64,000 bases of DNA, from contig CAVVUB010000008.1 in the NCBI GenBank assembly GCA_963751335.1, positions 372,001 through 436,000 of the forward strand. Direction: 5' to 3'. Under the pieces are notes generated by a model, which was not told the origin of the DNA, did no database searches, and worked only from the letters and a program-made list of their open reading frames with translations. Positions 63,338-64,000 of this stretch are shown here, piece after piece. Source of the stretch: Bog-473 sp963751335. Its GTDB lineage: Bacteria; Actinomycetota; Acidimicrobiia; Acidimicrobiales; RAAP-2. The translations under genes and the position numbers were made by a program. Numbering within the stretch: position 1 is the first letter of the stretch; each line of letters opens with the position of its first letter.

Positions 63338-64000
63338 TCAGACCGCAGCCAACGTGCGGATGGCCCCTGCGATGTCGTGGCGATCGGGAAGCCAGGCTCG
63401 TTCGAGCTCGGGTGCATACGGGGGAGGCGTGGCCGCCGCTCCCACGCGCTGAATGGGCGCATCGAGGTCCCAGAACCCCTCCCGGCCCACCGTGGCCGCG
63501 ATCTCGGCGCCGATGCCGAAAGGGACGACCGCCTCGTGGGCGATGAGGAGCCGGCTGGTCTTGTGGACCGACGCCAGCACGGGTTCGAGGTCGAGGGGCG
63601 CCACCGTCCGCAGGTCGATCACCTCCACCGAGATCCCTTCTCCCTGCAGTTCCTCTGCGGCGGCGAGTGCCTCGTGGACCATGCGCGACACCGAGACGAC
63701 CGTGATGTCGGACCCGGCGCGGACAACGGCCGAACGCCCGATGGGCAGGAGGAAGTCGGGGGGCGGCTCCGGCCCCTTCATCCCGTAGAGCAGCCTGTTC
63801 TCCACGAACACGACCGGATTGGGGTCCGCAATGGCCGCCCGGAGGAGCCCGTACGTGTCGGCCGGGGTCGACGGCATCACCACGCTGAGCCCGGGGATGT
63901 GGGCGAGCAGCGCCTCGAGACTCTGCGAGTGCTGGCTGCCCGACGAGCGACCCGCACCGAACTGGGTCCGCACGGTCAAGGCCATCTCCGCGGACCCCCC
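63338..64000 (-). CDS. 2-oxoacid dehydrogenase E1 beta subunit, truncated by the right edge
   Basis: 221 codons of the C-terminal part run from the window edge to TGA/stop at 63338. The frame enters as GGSAEMALTVRTQFGAGRS, the middle of a transketolase-type beta subunit, and continues with SQHSQSLEALLAHIPGLSVV, DPNPVVFVENRLLYGM and, in the C-terminal domain, VIDLRTVAPLDLEPVLASV. This is the beta component of pyruvate, branched-chain or acetoin dehydrogenase E1. The alpha subunit is expected further upstream, outside the window. The ATG at 63985 is internal, not the start. Confidence 0.9.
   Translation of the reverse strand, partial: GGSAEMALTVRTQFGAGRSSGSQHSQSLEALLAHIPGLSVVMPSTPADTYGLLRAAIADPNPVVFVENRLLYGMKGPEPPPDFLLPIGRSAVVRAGSDITVVSVSRMVHEALAAAEELQGEGISVEVIDLRTVAPLDLEPVLASVHKTSRLLIAHEAVVPFGIGAEIAATVGREGFWDLDAPIQRVGAAATPPPYAPELERAWLPDRHDIAGAIRTLAAV

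Noticed and set aside
1..64000. tRNA, rRNA, CRISPR arrays, insertion sequences or integrases
   Set aside because: Reading the gaps found no T-loop patterns, spaced direct repeats or transposase motifs; all larger gaps are under about 300 bases and explained as promoters or terminators.

Overview
The window is 64 kb of GC-rich, densely packed DNA from an actinobacterium. Supporting signs are GTG/TTG starts, start/stop overlaps such as ATGA, GTGA and TTGA, TetR/MarR regulators, an F420-type nitroreductase-like protein, a LigD-type DNA ligase and many CoA-ester catabolism genes. A soil or freshwater Acidimicrobiia-like lineage is my best guess, but that is inference; no rRNA or marker gene is present. 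I saw no tRNA, CRISPR array, transposase or phage gene.

Layout. 0-9.9 kb: edge of a secreted protein, an MFS transporter, an ATP-dependent DNA ligase, an aldehyde dehydrogenase, a UBP-type zinc finger protein, a DsbA-like protein, a divergent ohr/osmC peroxide-defence pair with a thiolase coupled to osmC, and a DUF427-tetR operon. 10-13.2 kb: an MFS exporter, a beta-hydroxyacid dehydrogenase and a DUF1275 membrane protein. 13.2-16.5 kb: VOC protein, class I fructose-bisphosphate aldolase and a catabolic-type acetolactate synthase. 16.7-28.3 kb: first catabolic block: SDR, P450, KstD-like flavoprotein, amidohydrolase, an intact and a metal-ligand-less M24 peptidase, crotonase, tandem CaiB/BaiF CoA-transferase, MarR. 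29.4-41.2 kb: second catabolic block: ALDH, amidohydrolase, SDR, P450, F420-type protein, CaiB/BaiF protein, DUF35, Ltp2-like thiolase, then TetR, acyl-CoA ligase and an APH-type kinase. 41.3-48.4 kb: two orphan branched-chain-type substrate-binding proteins, a cyclic-nucleotide-binding domain protein, AraC, methyltransferase, secreted PQQ-type propeller and an SDR pseudogene. 48.5-55.3 kb: peptide-type ABC importer (binding protein, permease, and one polypeptide carrying second permease plus both ATPases) and an SDR. 55.3-64 kb: third catabolic block: AhpD-like, TauD-like and SnoaL-like genes divergent from a Baeyer-Villiger monooxygenase, amidohydrolase and SDR, then class II aldolase, acyl-CoA dehydrogenase and a 2-oxoacid dehydrogenase E1-beta fragment.

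How they fit. The three blocks repeat one theme: an oxygenase, an SDR and an amidohydrolase-2 family enzyme, with CoA activation and beta-oxidation or retro-aldol enzymes in the first two and class II aldolase and acyl-CoA dehydrogenase in the third. A KstD-like enzyme plus a DUF35/Ltp2-like pair suggests breakdown of steroid- or terpenoid-like compounds, but no substrate can be named from sequence.

Quality warning. About fifteen single-base frameshifts interrupt ten otherwise well-conserved genes. Most look like one extra base in a short homopolymer, which points to read or assembly error rather than gene decay. The affected genes are annotated across the shift with reconstructed ends. The SDR remnant at 48.1 kb is different and looks like a true pseudogene.

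Regulation. Five sites fitting or approaching ACNNACCGGTNNGT lie in promoter regions (two before DUF427-tetR, one before the BVMO, one before the amidohydrolase at 59.2 kb, one before the acyl-CoA dehydrogenase), suggesting a TetR regulon. Other repeats and palindromes lie between ohr and osmC, before the PQQ-type protein and before the peptide transporter.
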